In this document: piece by piece, positions 36,081 through 48,790 of the stretch
Layout of the letters: each line of letters starts with the position of its first letter
How positions within the stretch are numbered: the stretch's first letter is position 1
Assembly (NCBI RefSeq): GCF_015832195.1
Contig: NC_052017.1
Location: 93,398,429-93,462,428 of the forward strand
From: Motacilla alba alba
Taxonomy: Eukaryota > Chordata > Aves > Passeriformes > Motacillidae
DNA: 64,000 bases
Direction: 5' to 3'
The notes under the pieces: model-generated
Seen by the model: only the letters and a program-made list of their open reading frames with translations
The model's database searches: none
Told to the model about the DNA's origin: nothing
Translations under genes and position numbers: made by a program

Positions 36081-37643
36081 AGATAGTTCTGTTACAAACC
36101 TCAGCTTTTTGCAGGGCTCCTTTTGTTTTCATACTTCAGCTAGCAATGTGCTGCAGTATACAGAGTGTCAGTGTGAAAACTTGCACCCTAACTGTGCTGT
36201 TATGCACCTGAATAAAGCCACTGATTTCAGTTCCCATGTCTCTAGCCAGATTATGCCATTTTGGCTCATGTCTTTTAATCCTTTCGGCTTATGACTGGTA
36301 TTGTTCTGAGAGAAATATGAGAGATTGTTTTCTCTCGGTGAGTTTTCCCTTCTTCACAAACCTGCTCTTTGATGCCAAGACCTGTCTTAGTCTTGTCACT
36401 GTAAATCCAGAACAGTTCCCCCAATTTAGCGAAGAAACTTCAGTTATTACCATAGCACCACAGTTTCTTTCTCTGTCTTTTTTTCTTCATCATAACTTGT
36501 AACCAAGATGGTTAAGTTGGAAACATGTGAAAAGGAGAGATGATTTTTTGGTGCAAGATGGTTTTAGGCTCTAGCCCAGTAAAGACTACATGGAATACTA
36601 CACACAGTATATCCAGGGTATATGGGATGATCACCAGTGCAAGTTAATGGGACAGTCACTAACAGATATACACTATTATAGCAAGGTCATGAATTAAAAA
36701 GGCAGCTTTAGGGTGATGAGTGAGAATCTGTCTGGGAACTGTTCATGTGCCTTTCAACAAAGTTGTGATTTGTTTTATTAGCTTTATATTCAATTTGTTT
36801 GTCACAGTCTCCTGAGGGATCAGATGTTGCCCCTGTTTCAAAGATGAGGGATTGTGCTCCTCCTACAGACAGCTCTCTTGGAAAACTCATGCCAAGAGAG
36901 AAGTGAGGACATGCTTCTTCCCTGTCTCCTTGCCCAGGACTTGTAGAAGTAATGGCAGGACACTTTACTGGTCTTAGTGATACAAACTGATATTATGTGA
37001 TGTGCTATAGGATGTTTGGAACACTTGGCACTGTGGTACCTTCAGCCTTACCCATCCTGTGATCCTCTGGCCTGAACTTAGCTTCAGCAAGCTGGCTGCA
37101 GGGCAAAGAAAGAGAATTTTTGGACTTGACATATCACTCCAGTGCATCACACCCCCTTGTTCCTGTGTGGCACACTGCTTCTGGGAAAGGCTTTAGACAG
37201 AAAACTTTCTAAGTCCTATTAAATCTCTTACATGCAATGTTTAGAACCTCACAGTTCCTGTTTGACCACGGCAGAATCCTGCAAGGTCCTCCAATGTCTA
37301 GCATGGATCATGGCTAGTGACCCTCATCCCAAGTCACATCCAGGCCTGTGGTTACCGCACACAGAGCAAGAACAACAGGGCAGAATTTGTCAGTGTTACA
37401 TGAATGTTCACTCAAACAGGATGAAAATCCAAATTCCACTGCTGGGGAAGATCATAATGTGAAGTACAGAGAACCAAATTACTACCTGCCTCTCACAACC
37501 CCTCTGTGTGGCCTACCAGATGTTCAACCCAAGCTCCCAAAGCACAGCATGAAGAAACAGCAGTGTTTGCCTGAGAGATGAAAAGCAGAGGTTAACATAC
37601 CTTCAGACAACGAGGGGAAACTCTTTTCCCATCTCTCTTCCTA

Positions 37644-37661
37644 GTAGGCTAAGTAGGCTAA
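37644..37661. repeat. 9-bp tandem pair
   Basis: GTAGGCTAA repeated exactly twice. Minor slippage duplication. Confidence 0.85.
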
Positions 37662-37849
37662 GGGCTCAGGATGATGACCTCCCCTTCCAGTAAGGAGGAC
37701 CTCAAACTCCACAAAAGGTCCGCTATGAGTTTCAAGACTGAGTACCCTAACCAGCAGAAATGTCCCTTTAAGTGTCATTTCCTGTGGCATTTTTCTCTGC
37801 TGAATCTTAGATAGATCCTGACTCACCTGCTCCCTTTGTTGTCCCATTT

Positions 37850-37871
37850 CAGGGTGTTTATAAACACCCTG
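37850..37871. repeat. Perfect 22-bp palindrome
   Basis: Half-site CAGGGTGTTTA followed immediately by its exact reverse complement, with no spacer. A palindrome this long is not expected often by chance in 64 kb. No repeat family is recognised. Confidence 0.93.
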
Positions 37872-38379
37872 CTGACAATTTCCCATGTCAGGGGACTCTG
37901 CTAAGGGTAGGGTGCATACTAGAATAGGGTTACATCACACTGACCCTTCTGTGTCATTTAAGACTTAAGTTAGGTTGATACAATGTGAGAATCTGACGAT
38001 AGAAAAATAACAAAATACAAACAGAAAGTTGCTACAATAAAGCTATAAAAAAAAAATTACAGGAAGAAATACTGAGATGTGGGGGCAGCAGAGGGGTAGA
38101 GGGAGATGTCTTTTAAGAGCATTAGGGTGCTGTGAAGACCAACATGGATATGCTACATTAATTCAGAGGAGTTTTCTGCAGGAAGATGACAACTGGACTA
38201 AAGAGCAGTCACCGACGTTACACCAGCAATGGCTTTGGCTCTGTGAATCCCATAGGATTGGACCCTGTGACAATTCGCTTCTTACTCTGTGGGCCTCCAG
38301 ATTGGTGTGCTAAGTGAAATAAGGTGCAGCATTCTTTTAAAGATAAAAGGACTTGTTCAAATTTTACATAATCGTAGAA

Positions 38380-38820
38380 TTATTCTTTACAGTGGATTTA
38401 CATAGACATTGTCAGTGGGGAATTCTCTCAGCAGCTTCAATTACTGTATTTTCGTATGCATTGTCTGATAGGAGATGTGCTGGATCTCAAATACCTGCTT
38501 ACCTGATTAATGTGGATTATTCATCCCATTGTAATTACCTGTGAATTTTAGGGTAGCAAACATGTGAGAAGAATTTGTATAAAAGCCGCTGCATTGTTGA
38601 AAGGCACATATTTCCCAAGAATCCCTGTATGCAGGCTGACACATTTCATTCCTTATGGTGATACTCTCTGCGTTACAGCATTTGACTTGATGTAAATGTG
38701 ATAGTGCTAAGTAACACTGACATGCAGCAGTGAAATGCACTGAAGAACCACTAGAAAACACCTGGCTATTGAATGGTTTCAAAGAGTGAAATCTTTTCAT
38801 CATCAATTTAGCTTTCAACA
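38380..38820. promoter_or_regulatory. Candidate conserved regulatory block
   Basis: Rich in intact homeodomain-type cores: TTCAATTACTG near 38437, CTGATTAATGTGG and GGATTATTCATCCC near 38503-38527, TTGTAATTACCTG near 38529. GAAAGGCACATATTTCCC lies near 38600 and CTGCGTTACAGC near 38668. No transposon signature. A 104-codon minus-strand frame (38507-38821) is unrecognised. Of the candidate enhancers in the window this has the densest TAAT content. Inference from motifs only. Confidence 0.3.
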
Positions 38821-39359
38821 AAACTGCCCTCAGATGTCTGTTGTCTTATTATTTTTTTCTCCTAATTAAAAACCTACCATTTTATCTGGTCATGCTTGTG
38901 AAGCAGGTATCCTGAATTCCCCAGGAGCACAAATGTGTGGTAAAAAACACAGCGTTAGCGTGAGACACCATTTTGACAACTAGGTCAGGCTGGCAACAGA
39001 TTCTACACAGCCTGTGAATAGGTTTTAAGGTAGTTGAGCTGATTGAGTAGGAATTTGTCTATTTTCAATAGATGCTCCTAAACAACTCAGGACTCATGTC
39101 TGCAGGCAGGGCAGGCAGGTCTGAACTCCTTTGCTCACACCAGAGGCCAGATGCAAACGTACTTTGTTATTTCAGAATTCATGCAGGTACCTCCCTCTGT
39201 TTCTGTGCATGATGAACATTTTCTTGAAATGCCCAGCCTTCATTTTTATGGACTAGACTAGTAAGGCTGCCAGAGGAAACAGCCCTGTGTTAGTATTACC
39301 TCCTTGCACACTACCTGACTTGTCCACAGACACAAGGCTTTCTGAAAACAATTTTTTGC
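38821..39359. other. Non-coding stretch
   Basis: No gene and no repeat recognised. A GCAGGCAGGGCAGGCAGG patch lies near 39102. Confidence 0.65.
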
Positions 39360-39720
39360 CTTTTATTTTATTAGCCAAAATAATTCTGCAGTTAGCATTG
39401 CTACTAAAAATAGAGAAGACGACACAAACATGACCACGCTGTGGATGGAGCTCACAACAACAGACTCTGATATTGGCTGAATTTGGCTGATGGGGTTGGA
39501 AATACTCTCCCGAATGCTATTTACTGACCTTGCAAATTTTCACCAATGTCATTCCACAGCTTCAGGTCAAAACTGACTGAAGTGAGAGAAAAGAGGAGCT
39601 TCAATCATCTGAGCTACATTTAAAGTTAAACAGGGTTGCTGATAAGAGCTTTATGATCTTGAGCTCATTATAGCCTGTGCAAGCAGAACCATATTGATAC
39701 ATCAAATTGAACATTAACAC
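39360..39720. promoter_or_regulatory. Candidate regulatory block with a MEF2 site
   Basis: A perfect MEF2-type word, CTAAAAATAG, lies at 39404-39413. Near it are AGCCAAAATAATTC, GACGACACAAAC and ACCACGCTGTGG (RUNX-like), with repeated TTGGCTGA words near 39472-39488. No open frame or transposon signature. Could be a muscle- or neural-type enhancer; unsupported beyond motifs. Confidence 0.25.
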
Positions 39721-40626
39721 GAAAAACCCTGTGAACTGCCTTTTCATTGCTCTGGGAACATGTACAGCCCAGGCCAAGCACAGAAAGCAAACACAAAGAG
39801 CTTAAGGAGGTATCTGCTTGCACGATGTCCCCATCCACTTAGAGGTTCTCTGGCCACCCTTTTTTTTTTCCACCACATAATAGACATGGTGTCCCTCATC
39901 TGCCTCTGAAAGCCTTTTTTATAATCAGTGACCATAATCCAGGGTCACCGCTTCCTGACAGTGATGTATTGTATCTCTGCAGTTAACAACAAAATCTCAT
40001 ATAACCCTTGAAGGGCTCAAAGGATTTCCTCTCCTCCTTTGGGCATTGCTTCCATTTACTGTTAAAGCAATGGTGAGGATAGGCTTAGATCTGCACTGAT
40101 AGCACCACATCCTCAGACCTGTTTATCATGTCATCATCAGGTCAGTGTTTTACCTATTTATTCGGTGGCAAATAGGATGCTTTTGCTGCTACCACAGGAA
40201 ATCTCAGCCTTTTACATATGCATGTGTGAACTGAGTCTGGAGGCTACAAAGTTAGAAAGCTGTAATAGTTCCCAGAGTTCCTGTGTAGGGATCCAGAAGC
40301 CAGTCTCAACTTTGAGCCAATAGACTCTATTTCTGTTGTCCCTCAGGGGGACAAGCCAACGTCTGCCTCTTTGAGAAATCCAGCTCAACTTGTTCTTGAA
40401 ACACTGTGCCAGACATGCTGACATGCATTGAGTGAAGTGTTATAATTGAATGGTTTGGACAATTTGAGACTTGAGATGTGATGAATACTTCAGCAGAAAT
40501 CCTCCTGATACTTTCCCTTCATCTACAAAGAGAGTGGGTGGTTTGATATCTGCATCACTAGTTACCCACCAAACCTTACTGGGAATAATTAACACCTGAT
40601 CCAAAGACATAGCAGTTATTTCTTTC

Positions 40627-40647
40627 AAAAAAAAAAAAAAAAAAAAA
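40627..40647. repeat. Poly-A run (21)
   Basis: The longest uninterrupted homopolymer in the window. The DNA to its left shows no recognised retrocopy. Length may be unreliable in the assembly. Confidence 0.95.
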
Positions 40648-41719
40648 GGCATACAGAAATGAAGAGATGCCATTTTATTATTAACCTGCCGTGCTGTACA
40701 GAAAAAATGTCATCAGATTAAGGACTAGACCCCACTCTCATTTATGCACACGAAACTTCACTAAATCCAACAGGAATCACGCACACATGTATGGGCAGGA
40801 TTTTGCCCATAATCACTGATAGCACCTTTCCTCACAGTTCACATGCAATGTGGTATAAATATGTCTAAAGCTTTCTGAGGTATGCAAAAGTGGCAACATG
40901 TTGAATTTGGAGGATGGTAAACAAAAATACAGGTGTTTTGAAAAACATGTTAAAGGAGAGCTTTTTCAGTATGACTTCACTTAGACTGATTCAGATGTTA
41001 ATAAGGCCATCCTGAAAGTCTCATCTGTCAATTTGTGTTTAACTGTACTATTGATAGATCTGAAAAGGTTGCCTACAGCAAAATTTGCACAGTACTTCTC
41101 ATTATAAAACTCCAGCTTTACTGCTTAGAATTTTGCCCTGGTTTTAACTATGCTGGAATGAGCTGTATCGACTGCCTTTCTAGGGGAGAATTTTGTTGGG
41201 AGGCAGATGTCTCTCTAACATGTCACCTAATTTTTTCTCACTGGTTTCTGAGAACATGTTAAAGGAAAAAAAATACAGTTTACCTAATTAGAAATAAATT
41301 TACAACTGCTTTATGCAGAGCTAGATATTTGACCTTGAACAAGGGATATGGAATTTGACAGAGAAGCTGATTTTAGACAGAGATGGAGCTTTTGTAACCA
41401 GTCACTGGAAAAACCTGCCTTAATTCTGCTGACTTGTGAGCCCTGAAAAATATTAGGTTCATCAATACAAAAGATTTCTGAAACTGTTCAAAGAGGGCTT
41501 TCCAGATGCTGATTTGAAACTTTGGATATTAAAACCACAACAAATTTCCACAGTTAGAAGTTGCCCCTACCAAGCCACCACTCGAACATTGTTACATACC
41601 CCTTGCCAGTATCCATGGGCACCTGTATAAAGCTGAACAGGTAGTGCATTTCCTTGGCCTTCACTACCTGACCATGCCTGCAGCACCACATGCTGCTCCA
41701 CACTGCTGCCTTTTTTGCC

Positions 41720-41735
41720 AAAAAAAAAAAAAAAA
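41720..41735. repeat. Poly-A run (16)
   Basis: A16 preceded by TTTTTTGCC. Simple tract. Confidence 0.95.
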
Positions 41736-41929
41736 TCACAAGTAGTGTTTCTAAATGGATCCAGGGGGAAGCTGGGGTGAGCTGGGCTTTCAGAAGCTGT
41801 CTTGGGTTTCTAACCGTGCTTGTGAATTTGTATCATTTGTACCTAAGTAGCCTCACTGCCAGCTGTGAACACAACTTTCTCTGCAAGGTAGCCCTCAGGG
41901 GTTGTAGTTATCCCTAGAGGTTGGGTGGG

Positions 41930-41996
41930 ATTATTGTTGCTGTTGCTATTATTACTATTATAGTTCAGTCACTATTATAATTGTTGTTGTCATTAA
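41930..41996. repeat. Triplet-rich (ATT/GTT)n patch
   Basis: ATTATTGTTGCTGTTGC followed by ATTATTACTATTATAG and ATTGTTGTTGTC. Decayed compound trinucleotide repeat. Confidence 0.8.
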
Positions 41997-44170
41997 ACAA
42001 TTGATGTAATTGAAAAATTATTATTTTGTGTGAGAAAATTCTTAAAAAGCATTACTTTCCCTATTCCTATACAATGTGGCAAGGTTAACTTGCACTGACC
42101 AATTGCTTAGGGCTGGAGGTCTATTCCTCCTTCCCTCAGGGGAGAAGAGGAGGATTGATTTACAGCTGCAAAGCAAGCAGCAGCAAATTCAGAGCTGGGG
42201 ATACTCCCATGTCCTTCACCCAGAAGCCCCTGCCAGCCAGTGCAGCCCCCTGCTGTGGGAGACATGGGGATCTGCCTGCTCCCTCAGCTGCCAAAAGGAT
42301 ATCCCACAGGTGTCAGGATGGAAAAATCACAGATGCTTTCAGACACATATGCCCTTCTTCAGGTCTTGAAGAAAGAGCTTGCGTGCCAAAAAATTGTTTA
42401 TTTTTAAAATGAGACTCACTGATCTATTTATTCATATGAAGTGGGACAGTGTCAAGGGGATAGCATGGGAGTGCACATACCCAAGTTGAGGTTGGAGCTG
42501 GGGGATTGCTCTCAGGCAGAGAAGGGAATTTATCTTGGATCTGCTGGTTCTTAGATTTTTTCATATAGCTTACAATTTTCAAGATCTTTTAAAAAAAATC
42601 AACCAAATTCCTTTTCCAGTTTTCATATCTGAAATAAAGTCTGTAGCTGTGGGTCAATTCAGTGAATGAATGCAATGGATTTTTTCCTAGTTTTAATTTT
42701 AAGGGAAAACTTTTACATACTATTCAGTCTGAAGTGAGAGTTTAATTTGCAATTTTCTGGCCTAATTTCTTTACCCCAAAATCTCTCACTGTAGTCTTGT
42801 TTCAGACAATGTCCTACATCACTACTGCTTGATGTAAACTAACAAAGAGTTGGGAGGATAATTTAGGCAACAGCCATTCTACCCAGCATACTTTCTATTA
42901 ATTGCAGCAAGATGAGAGTATTGGTTTTCCTCTAGCTGGTAAGAATTATATATGAAAAGAACACACAGCACTGCAGGTCAAACCTCCATCTTGTCCTGCA
43001 AGCTGCAATGTGTCATGTCTCTGGAGCTGCACCCACCTACAGAAGGTCTGAATTTGGTCTGGCTTTTTTTGTGATGATGTTTTCCTTTAGTAGCTCACTT
43101 CATGGTCATTTAACAGGAACCTAGCACACATGCAGGAGAGGTGTCACAACATCAGTTACCTGAGATTATTGTAAATGATGTGCCAGCACCTGAAGGAGAT
43201 GTTAGGATGTATGTCAGATCATAATAATAGATACAGTGTTGTACCAGGCAGCACAAAGCCAGATGTATTTATAATTCCTGCAGCTGCAGCCCTGCTATTA
43301 GTTAAGTCTAAGAATGGAGCCACTGATAGATTTGTCAGAGACGAGTTGTCTTCCTAACAGAAAGAAAGTGATGAAATAAAATAGATGGTGACTCCAGTTA
43401 TTGTCAATAGAGAATCTTTAACTGTACATCTTCAATTCAGAGATGGACATACACATGTGCCTGGCATCTATTCCTCCCCAAACACCCCAGTTCCATCTGT
43501 GACAGAACCTCATGTGGTCTCACCCCGGTTTCCTGTGAGAAGGAACAGATACCTCTATCAGAAATGGTGCAGTTACTGACAGTCTCCCCAAGAAGCGAGA
43601 AGATGTGTAGGCAGTGAGACTGAACTGTGATTTAGGATTGTATATCTGGGGTAAAACATGCTGGCCAGGCTGGGAAGGGTCCTTCTCATTGTGTCTGTCT
43701 CTGCTGAAACTTTCTGGAGATGGATAAAAGATTTAGTCTCTCCACATTACATTCAGGGTTGGTCGGATATCCGTGACCTAAATTCAGCAGTGAACTAAGG
43801 TCCTAGAAACCCTGTAGCCATCTGAGCATCACCCTCTAATGAAAAAAATTGTACTGCTGCCAGCTCTAAACATAGAGCTTTCTGAAGCATATTTCATTAT
43901 TTTTACCCTGTAATTGAGTAACTGCAATAACTGAATTAGCTTTCCACCTTTAAAACAAGCGGAATGGTACATGTCTACAAGTTTGGGAGGTAACCATTAG
44001 GGATCAGCTTCGAGTCAGGCTCCAAGGATGAGAGCTGATTACTCAGACCTTATCATGAATATTCAGAGATGGAAATCAAAATGCAGACAGTGGATTGAGG
44101 TGATCAGGTGCTTCAGAAAAGCAAGCTGGGGAGGGAGAAAAACGAAAGACATTTTCTTCTGCTTCTTATG

Positions 44171-44188
44171 ATTGATGATGATGATGAA
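44171..44188. repeat. (GAT)n run
   Basis: GATTGATGATGATGATGA: short triplet microsatellite. Confidence 0.85.
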
Positions 44189-45048
44189 GAAAAATGGCAC
44201 CAAAGTGTGCTAGGTCAGTTTGATGCTCACAACCAAACTAGTCCAGGGATGAATGCAAAAGACCTGTTGTGCTAAGTTGGGGTGTTTGAACACAAAAGTT
44301 ATCTTGTAATAGAAAGTTTTCTGGGAGTCTTCAAGGAAAGGAATACATAAAGACTACATATGATCTCCATGCCTTTACAGACATCTCAAAATGGATGTGC
44401 TTTTGACTATAACACAATTTTGATGCACTTACCTTGACCTACTAATAACAAAAATTGCTATAATTAAGAAAAAAACCTGCAGCAAACCATGTTGGAAATA
44501 ATATTTAGAGGGAATAAAATTTGTATGTTCAGATTGAAATCTTAGTGTAATACTAGAACCTGTTGATAACATCATAAGAGCACATGTGAAAGAAATCAGA
44601 GTGTGTTTTTGGTTAAAAGGTCTTGGAAAAGTAAAAAATACCCCAGCTGTGTAAGTCTAGAAAAAAACTGGGCATTTTTAAGCCTGCCTTTTTGTGATTC
44701 TTAATGTCTATGTGCATAATTCCAAATCAAACATATTCACATTATTAACTTTTATAAGTTTATTAGTCTCAGTGCTAATGAAACCATTCATCCTTTGCAA
44801 ATGCACATGGCTCCCTAATGAAACTTCAATAGATGGATCAGCAGTTAAGTGAGTACATTCAAATGTTTATGCCAAATTCTGTTTGCTGCAGTGAACAGGG
44901 AGACCGAATCTCTTCCAAACAGATTCTATACAAACCAACCAGCAGATGTAATGATGCCACCTATGTAATAAAGATTCCCTTTACCTACAAAGGAAACAAC
45001 ATATTATATAGTATATAGATATTTAAGATGTTCTTTTTTTTTGGCTTG

Positions 45049-45066
45049 CTCTGACGTCAGTCAGAG
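45049..45066. promoter_or_regulatory. Full CRE-type site inside an inverted repeat
   Basis: TGACGTCA at 45052-45059 is the complete palindromic cAMP-response element bound by CREB/ATF proteins. It is embedded in arms CTCTGA (45049-45054) and TCAGAG (45061-45066). A TATATAG-type stretch lies about 40 bases upstream (45005-45018), but there is no supportable transcript start. A full CRE containing a CpG is uncommon in CpG-depleted DNA, which hints at, but does not prove, selection. Confidence 0.4.
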
Positions 45067-48000
45067 TAATTCCAGTTGAAGCAACAAAAATAAAATCTAG
45101 TTAAATATATGGTAAAATGAGAGGATTAATCAAACAAAAAATCATAAATATAGTAGGAAAATTCTTTTGAACTGGAACTCAAAATTATTTAAGTGATGGA
45201 CATTTATGTGCTTATTAGCTGGGTTTTGAAATCTAAAGCTTATGCTGCTAATAATAATTTTAATAATTTTAATACTGTTTTCTCCATTTCATCTTTTTTC
45301 TTTGTTGACCTGCATTTCAGTTTTCTCAGTCTGTCTATGTTTGAATTTTATAATGGGAAGTAACTGATACTCCATACTACAGAATTTCTTTTCCTTGAAG
45401 ACTTGGGGGTTTTTTCAACTCTTAGTTTAGAAAGCTATAGCAAAAGGGCAGTTCTGAATTTGGGAGTTTCAGCATTACTATTTTAAGTCACCAAAGCAAA
45501 CATTTGTGTCTTGACATTGCAATATTTTTGAGTTTTTTCCTTAGCATGAAATTTTTTTAAATGTACATAATTTAGGACTTCAGGATACATTTTCAGGAAT
45601 TCAGAGAGAATCCATTTTTATTATTAAGCCAAGCAAGACAAAAAAATGCATTTGTTTCTGGACTATACATATTATCTTCTTTTTTTCATTATTTTCTACA
45701 CTGAGGTATAAATACTGTGCCTGTAGCCAAATATGTATGTGCACAAAACAAACAGAAAGCATTCTTAAACCAATAAAGTATTTACTTTTTTTTAAGACAT
45801 TTTAATCCTATTAATGGTAAATTATATTACCTATTGTGAAGGCAGACATGAAAGAAATATCTGAAGCATGCAGTTAATTATGATACCAAGTGAAACATAA
45901 TATTTATGCTCTCCTTCTGTAGCTGGAACAATTTTTCTTTCACTAACTGTGAGTCATCCACTGATTGAAGTCTTGAAACTGATGATGAGAGAGTTGGCTG
46001 GCATGTCTGCCATTGAGGTTTCCTTCTACAGATAATTAATACCAAAAAAAGTCTGGGTTTTATTCTTTTATATTTCCAGTTGTCAATTTTTTAAACAAAA
46101 TCTCCTCCTCCTGCTCCTTCGACATATCTCTCTGTTTAGAGGTTATATGCTTAAGAATAATAAGACATCAAAGTCTCTGATAAAGCTGGGGAATGAGGAT
46201 TTCACTGAACAAGGGCCTGAACCACAGTTTCATATCAAGGCTGCATTTCTATGTCAGAACATCAGAAATATTTGAATCAGCATTTTTAAATGGTCCATTT
46301 TAATGAATGAGATCAGGACACAGTGTGTTTAATTACCTCAGTTTGGAATCTCCCCTTTTCTCAGGCAAAAAGGAGGATGAAAGTGTTCAGATTGCCAATT
46401 CCTGTTAAAATACCCTTCTATTTTAAGAGGCTGTCTTCCCTGCATTGTCTTGCTTAGTTTTTGCACTTGTTCATATTAGGTGCTTGCAGTGGCTGTTTAA
46501 TTAGCAAACTAATGCAATTGTGTTTGATTCTTATGGCCTTGACTTCGTATTCCAAGCCAGCACTAAAGTTATGTATTGCAGAGAATCTTCTGTACCACAC
46601 CCTCTTTATCTTTCAGTTTTCTACTTTATTTATTTTTCTTTTCCTTTCTTTTTTAAATTAGATTTTTCTATTTTATTTTTCCATTAATTCATTTGGCTGC
46701 TATTTTTTCACTCCTTCTCCTTCCCAAAGGATGCTGTCCTTTTACCACTTGCTTCTGAAAAGATTTGCTTTGAAAATTTGTTCATATACACAGATCTAAA
46801 AAGTTACAAGAAATAAGCCAGAAAGGTGTTCTGTGAGGAGTGCAGCTGTTCTTCTCCCCCAGGAAAACTAATTCATCAGCTCTTTGAAACAGACTGTCTT
46901 AATTGTTTAGAAACTACGAGCTATGGATTTTCTTTGTTAACGTAAGTGCCCTGCATAGAAAAATCATCTAATGTTACAAGTAGGAGGCAACCCCTTGGCA
47001 CTCATGATTTCAGTTAAGTTTTTCATTCCAGCCTTAATAATTTAATTGGTTTCAGGTGTTTAAGATCCTTTTTTCAGATTTTAGAGAAAACAGTCTCTTC
47101 CCTTTGTAGTAAGATTTTATAAAATTCCTTTACACTGTGACAGATCCACTTATAAACTAGAGTTTTGTCTGTTTAATCATTTTGAAAAATCAGTTTCTAT
47201 GGTCTTCAGTTCAGAGAAGCTTTCCTTTCTGTACTGATGGCACCCACCCCAACCCTGCTGACAAACAGTAATCTAGAGATTTGTTTCATGAAGCATGAAG
47301 CCCATGGAGGGATGGAGATGGGTACAGTCTTTCCATTGTCTTTGGACTGACTGGGCTGCAGCACCAAATGCAACCCATATCAGAGCCTGGCCCCGGCACT
47401 TCTTCACTCCTTGGCATATCAATAGCCAGACAGTTATTACATCTTATATGTGGTTACACACCTAACCACCCAACCCCCGTGGAGAAATGAGCCAGTTGCT
47501 AAAATGATATAAATTTCAAGATACTGTAAGAAAATCTGAATGTCTAATATCTCCAACACAGGTCCAATTTTCCTAATGCATGACTCCACTCACCTTACCT
47601 AAATATTCACTGATAATTTTCCTCCATCATTCACAACTCTGTAAGCTTTTAGGGACAGTCGTCGTAAATCAGCATTTCATTGTTTCTGGCTATGACCTCC
47701 TTACAATAAAAAAGATGTTATCAGTTAAAAAGTAAGAAATGCAGTATGGTCTGAAGGGCACCATTGTAGAGAACACTATCAAACTACAATATAAGGCCCA
47801 TGCAAATTGACTGCTGTTATCTATTTCATAGAAGGCAAAAAGCTAGCAGTAGTAAATGTACAGCTGCATAAAAGGGCAGTGATAATACAGGAAATAAAAG
47901 CCTCTCTAATCCCTAGTAGCAATTTGCACTAAACAATAGGAATAAACTCCCTGTTAAAATTTTTTTCTAGAAATTTACAACTACCTCCTCTTCTCTTCCT

Positions 48001-48376
48001 GATACAGTGAGTTCTGGTATCCCAGTTCATTTTGCTAGCAGCCATGACAAGCAAGTGTCAGCAGGTACATACAGGTAACTAAACGCATATAACACATATG
48101 AAGGACACCAGCCTCTCCAAAACCCATCCAACATTTACAGATTTCATTATTTCCTTTGAATAAGATCTGTCAAATCAGCTTTTATCTAAATAACACCCTC
48201 AAGAAGTCATTTTTTTTACACATCTCAAATTCTCATTTAATAGATCTCTTTGCAAAGTATCAAGGAATTCAGTCAATATTTAGCTGTAGTGAATAGCATG
48301 ACTTGAGTGATTAAACTGACATCTTGTGACCTCACAAACACTGGCAGAGCAATGAAATTCTAGTCAAAGGTCTTCT
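45067..48376. other. AT-rich non-coding stretch
   Basis: No gene seen. 45240-45280 has TAATAATAATTTTAATAATTTTAAT; 46606-46682 is a long T-rich pyrimidine patch. Open frames are 66 codons or shorter. Scattered TAAT cores are expected from the composition. Confidence 0.65.
46606..46682. repeat. T-rich low-complexity patch
   Basis: Mostly T with C, for example TTTATTTTTCTTTTCC. Not a clean unit repeat. Confidence 0.7.
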
Positions 48377-48790
48377 CTAAAAATGGATAATTTGCAAATA
48401 GGAGTCAAAATAGTCTCCTTTCTTTATTGTCTCATAGCAGTCTTCCACATAGCTGTGGTTATCATATTCTGATAAGTTTGTGCTCCATTTCTGCTGTAGT
48501 GAATCCCACTCTGTGGCCAGGCAGCTTGCATCCCAGGCAGTCCAAGATTCACCTGCAGAAGGGCACTTTTGCCAAAGCCTGTGTAAAAGGATGGCACGAA
48601 AGCAAAGCCAGAGGCAGAGACAGACTGGCCCACACAGCCTGACCTGTCTCCTCCTGAACATCTATTGAAACTGATTGATTTAATGCCTTGCATCTGCCAA
48701 ACTGTCATTCAAGCCAGAGGGGATTTGGGTGAAGACAGGGGAAGCACTATAAAAATGAGTTTGCGCCTTAGTTTACTGAGCAAGCTTTTA
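48377..48790. other. GC-richer stretch open on both strands, no gene recognised
   Basis: Open in two minus-strand frames (94 codons each) and two plus-strand frames (71 and 62 codons), which argues against any one being real. It contains TGATTGATTTAAT near 48671 (PBX/HOX-like words), so a conserved non-coding element is possible. No domain or transposon recognised. Confidence 0.35.

Larger units (their letters stand above)
36081..38379. other. Non-coding stretch
   Basis: No gene seen. 36990-37075 has GTGGTACCTTCAGCC and CCATCCTGTGATCCTC, a faint CR1-tail resemblance that I do not call. A 9-bp GTAGGCTAA tandem pair sits at 37644-37661, a perfect palindrome at 37850-37871 and A10 at 38047-38056. 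Frames of up to 88 codons are unrecognised. Confidence 0.6.
39721..45040. other. Non-coding stretch
   Basis: No gene seen. Homopolymers lie at 39860-39869 (T10), 40627-40647 (A21) and 41720-41735 (A16). A trinucleotide-rich patch is at 41930-41996 and (GAT)n at 44171-44188. Frames up to 97 codons (42076-42369, overlapped by an 85-codon frame) are unrecognised. 42180-42300 is slightly GC-richer. No transposon recognised. Confidence 0.6.

Noticed and set aside
36990..37075. Possible CR1 tail (GTGGTACCTTC, CCATCCTGTGATCC)
   Set aside because: Only scattered words match, the order is poor and there is no tail repeat; too weak to annotate.
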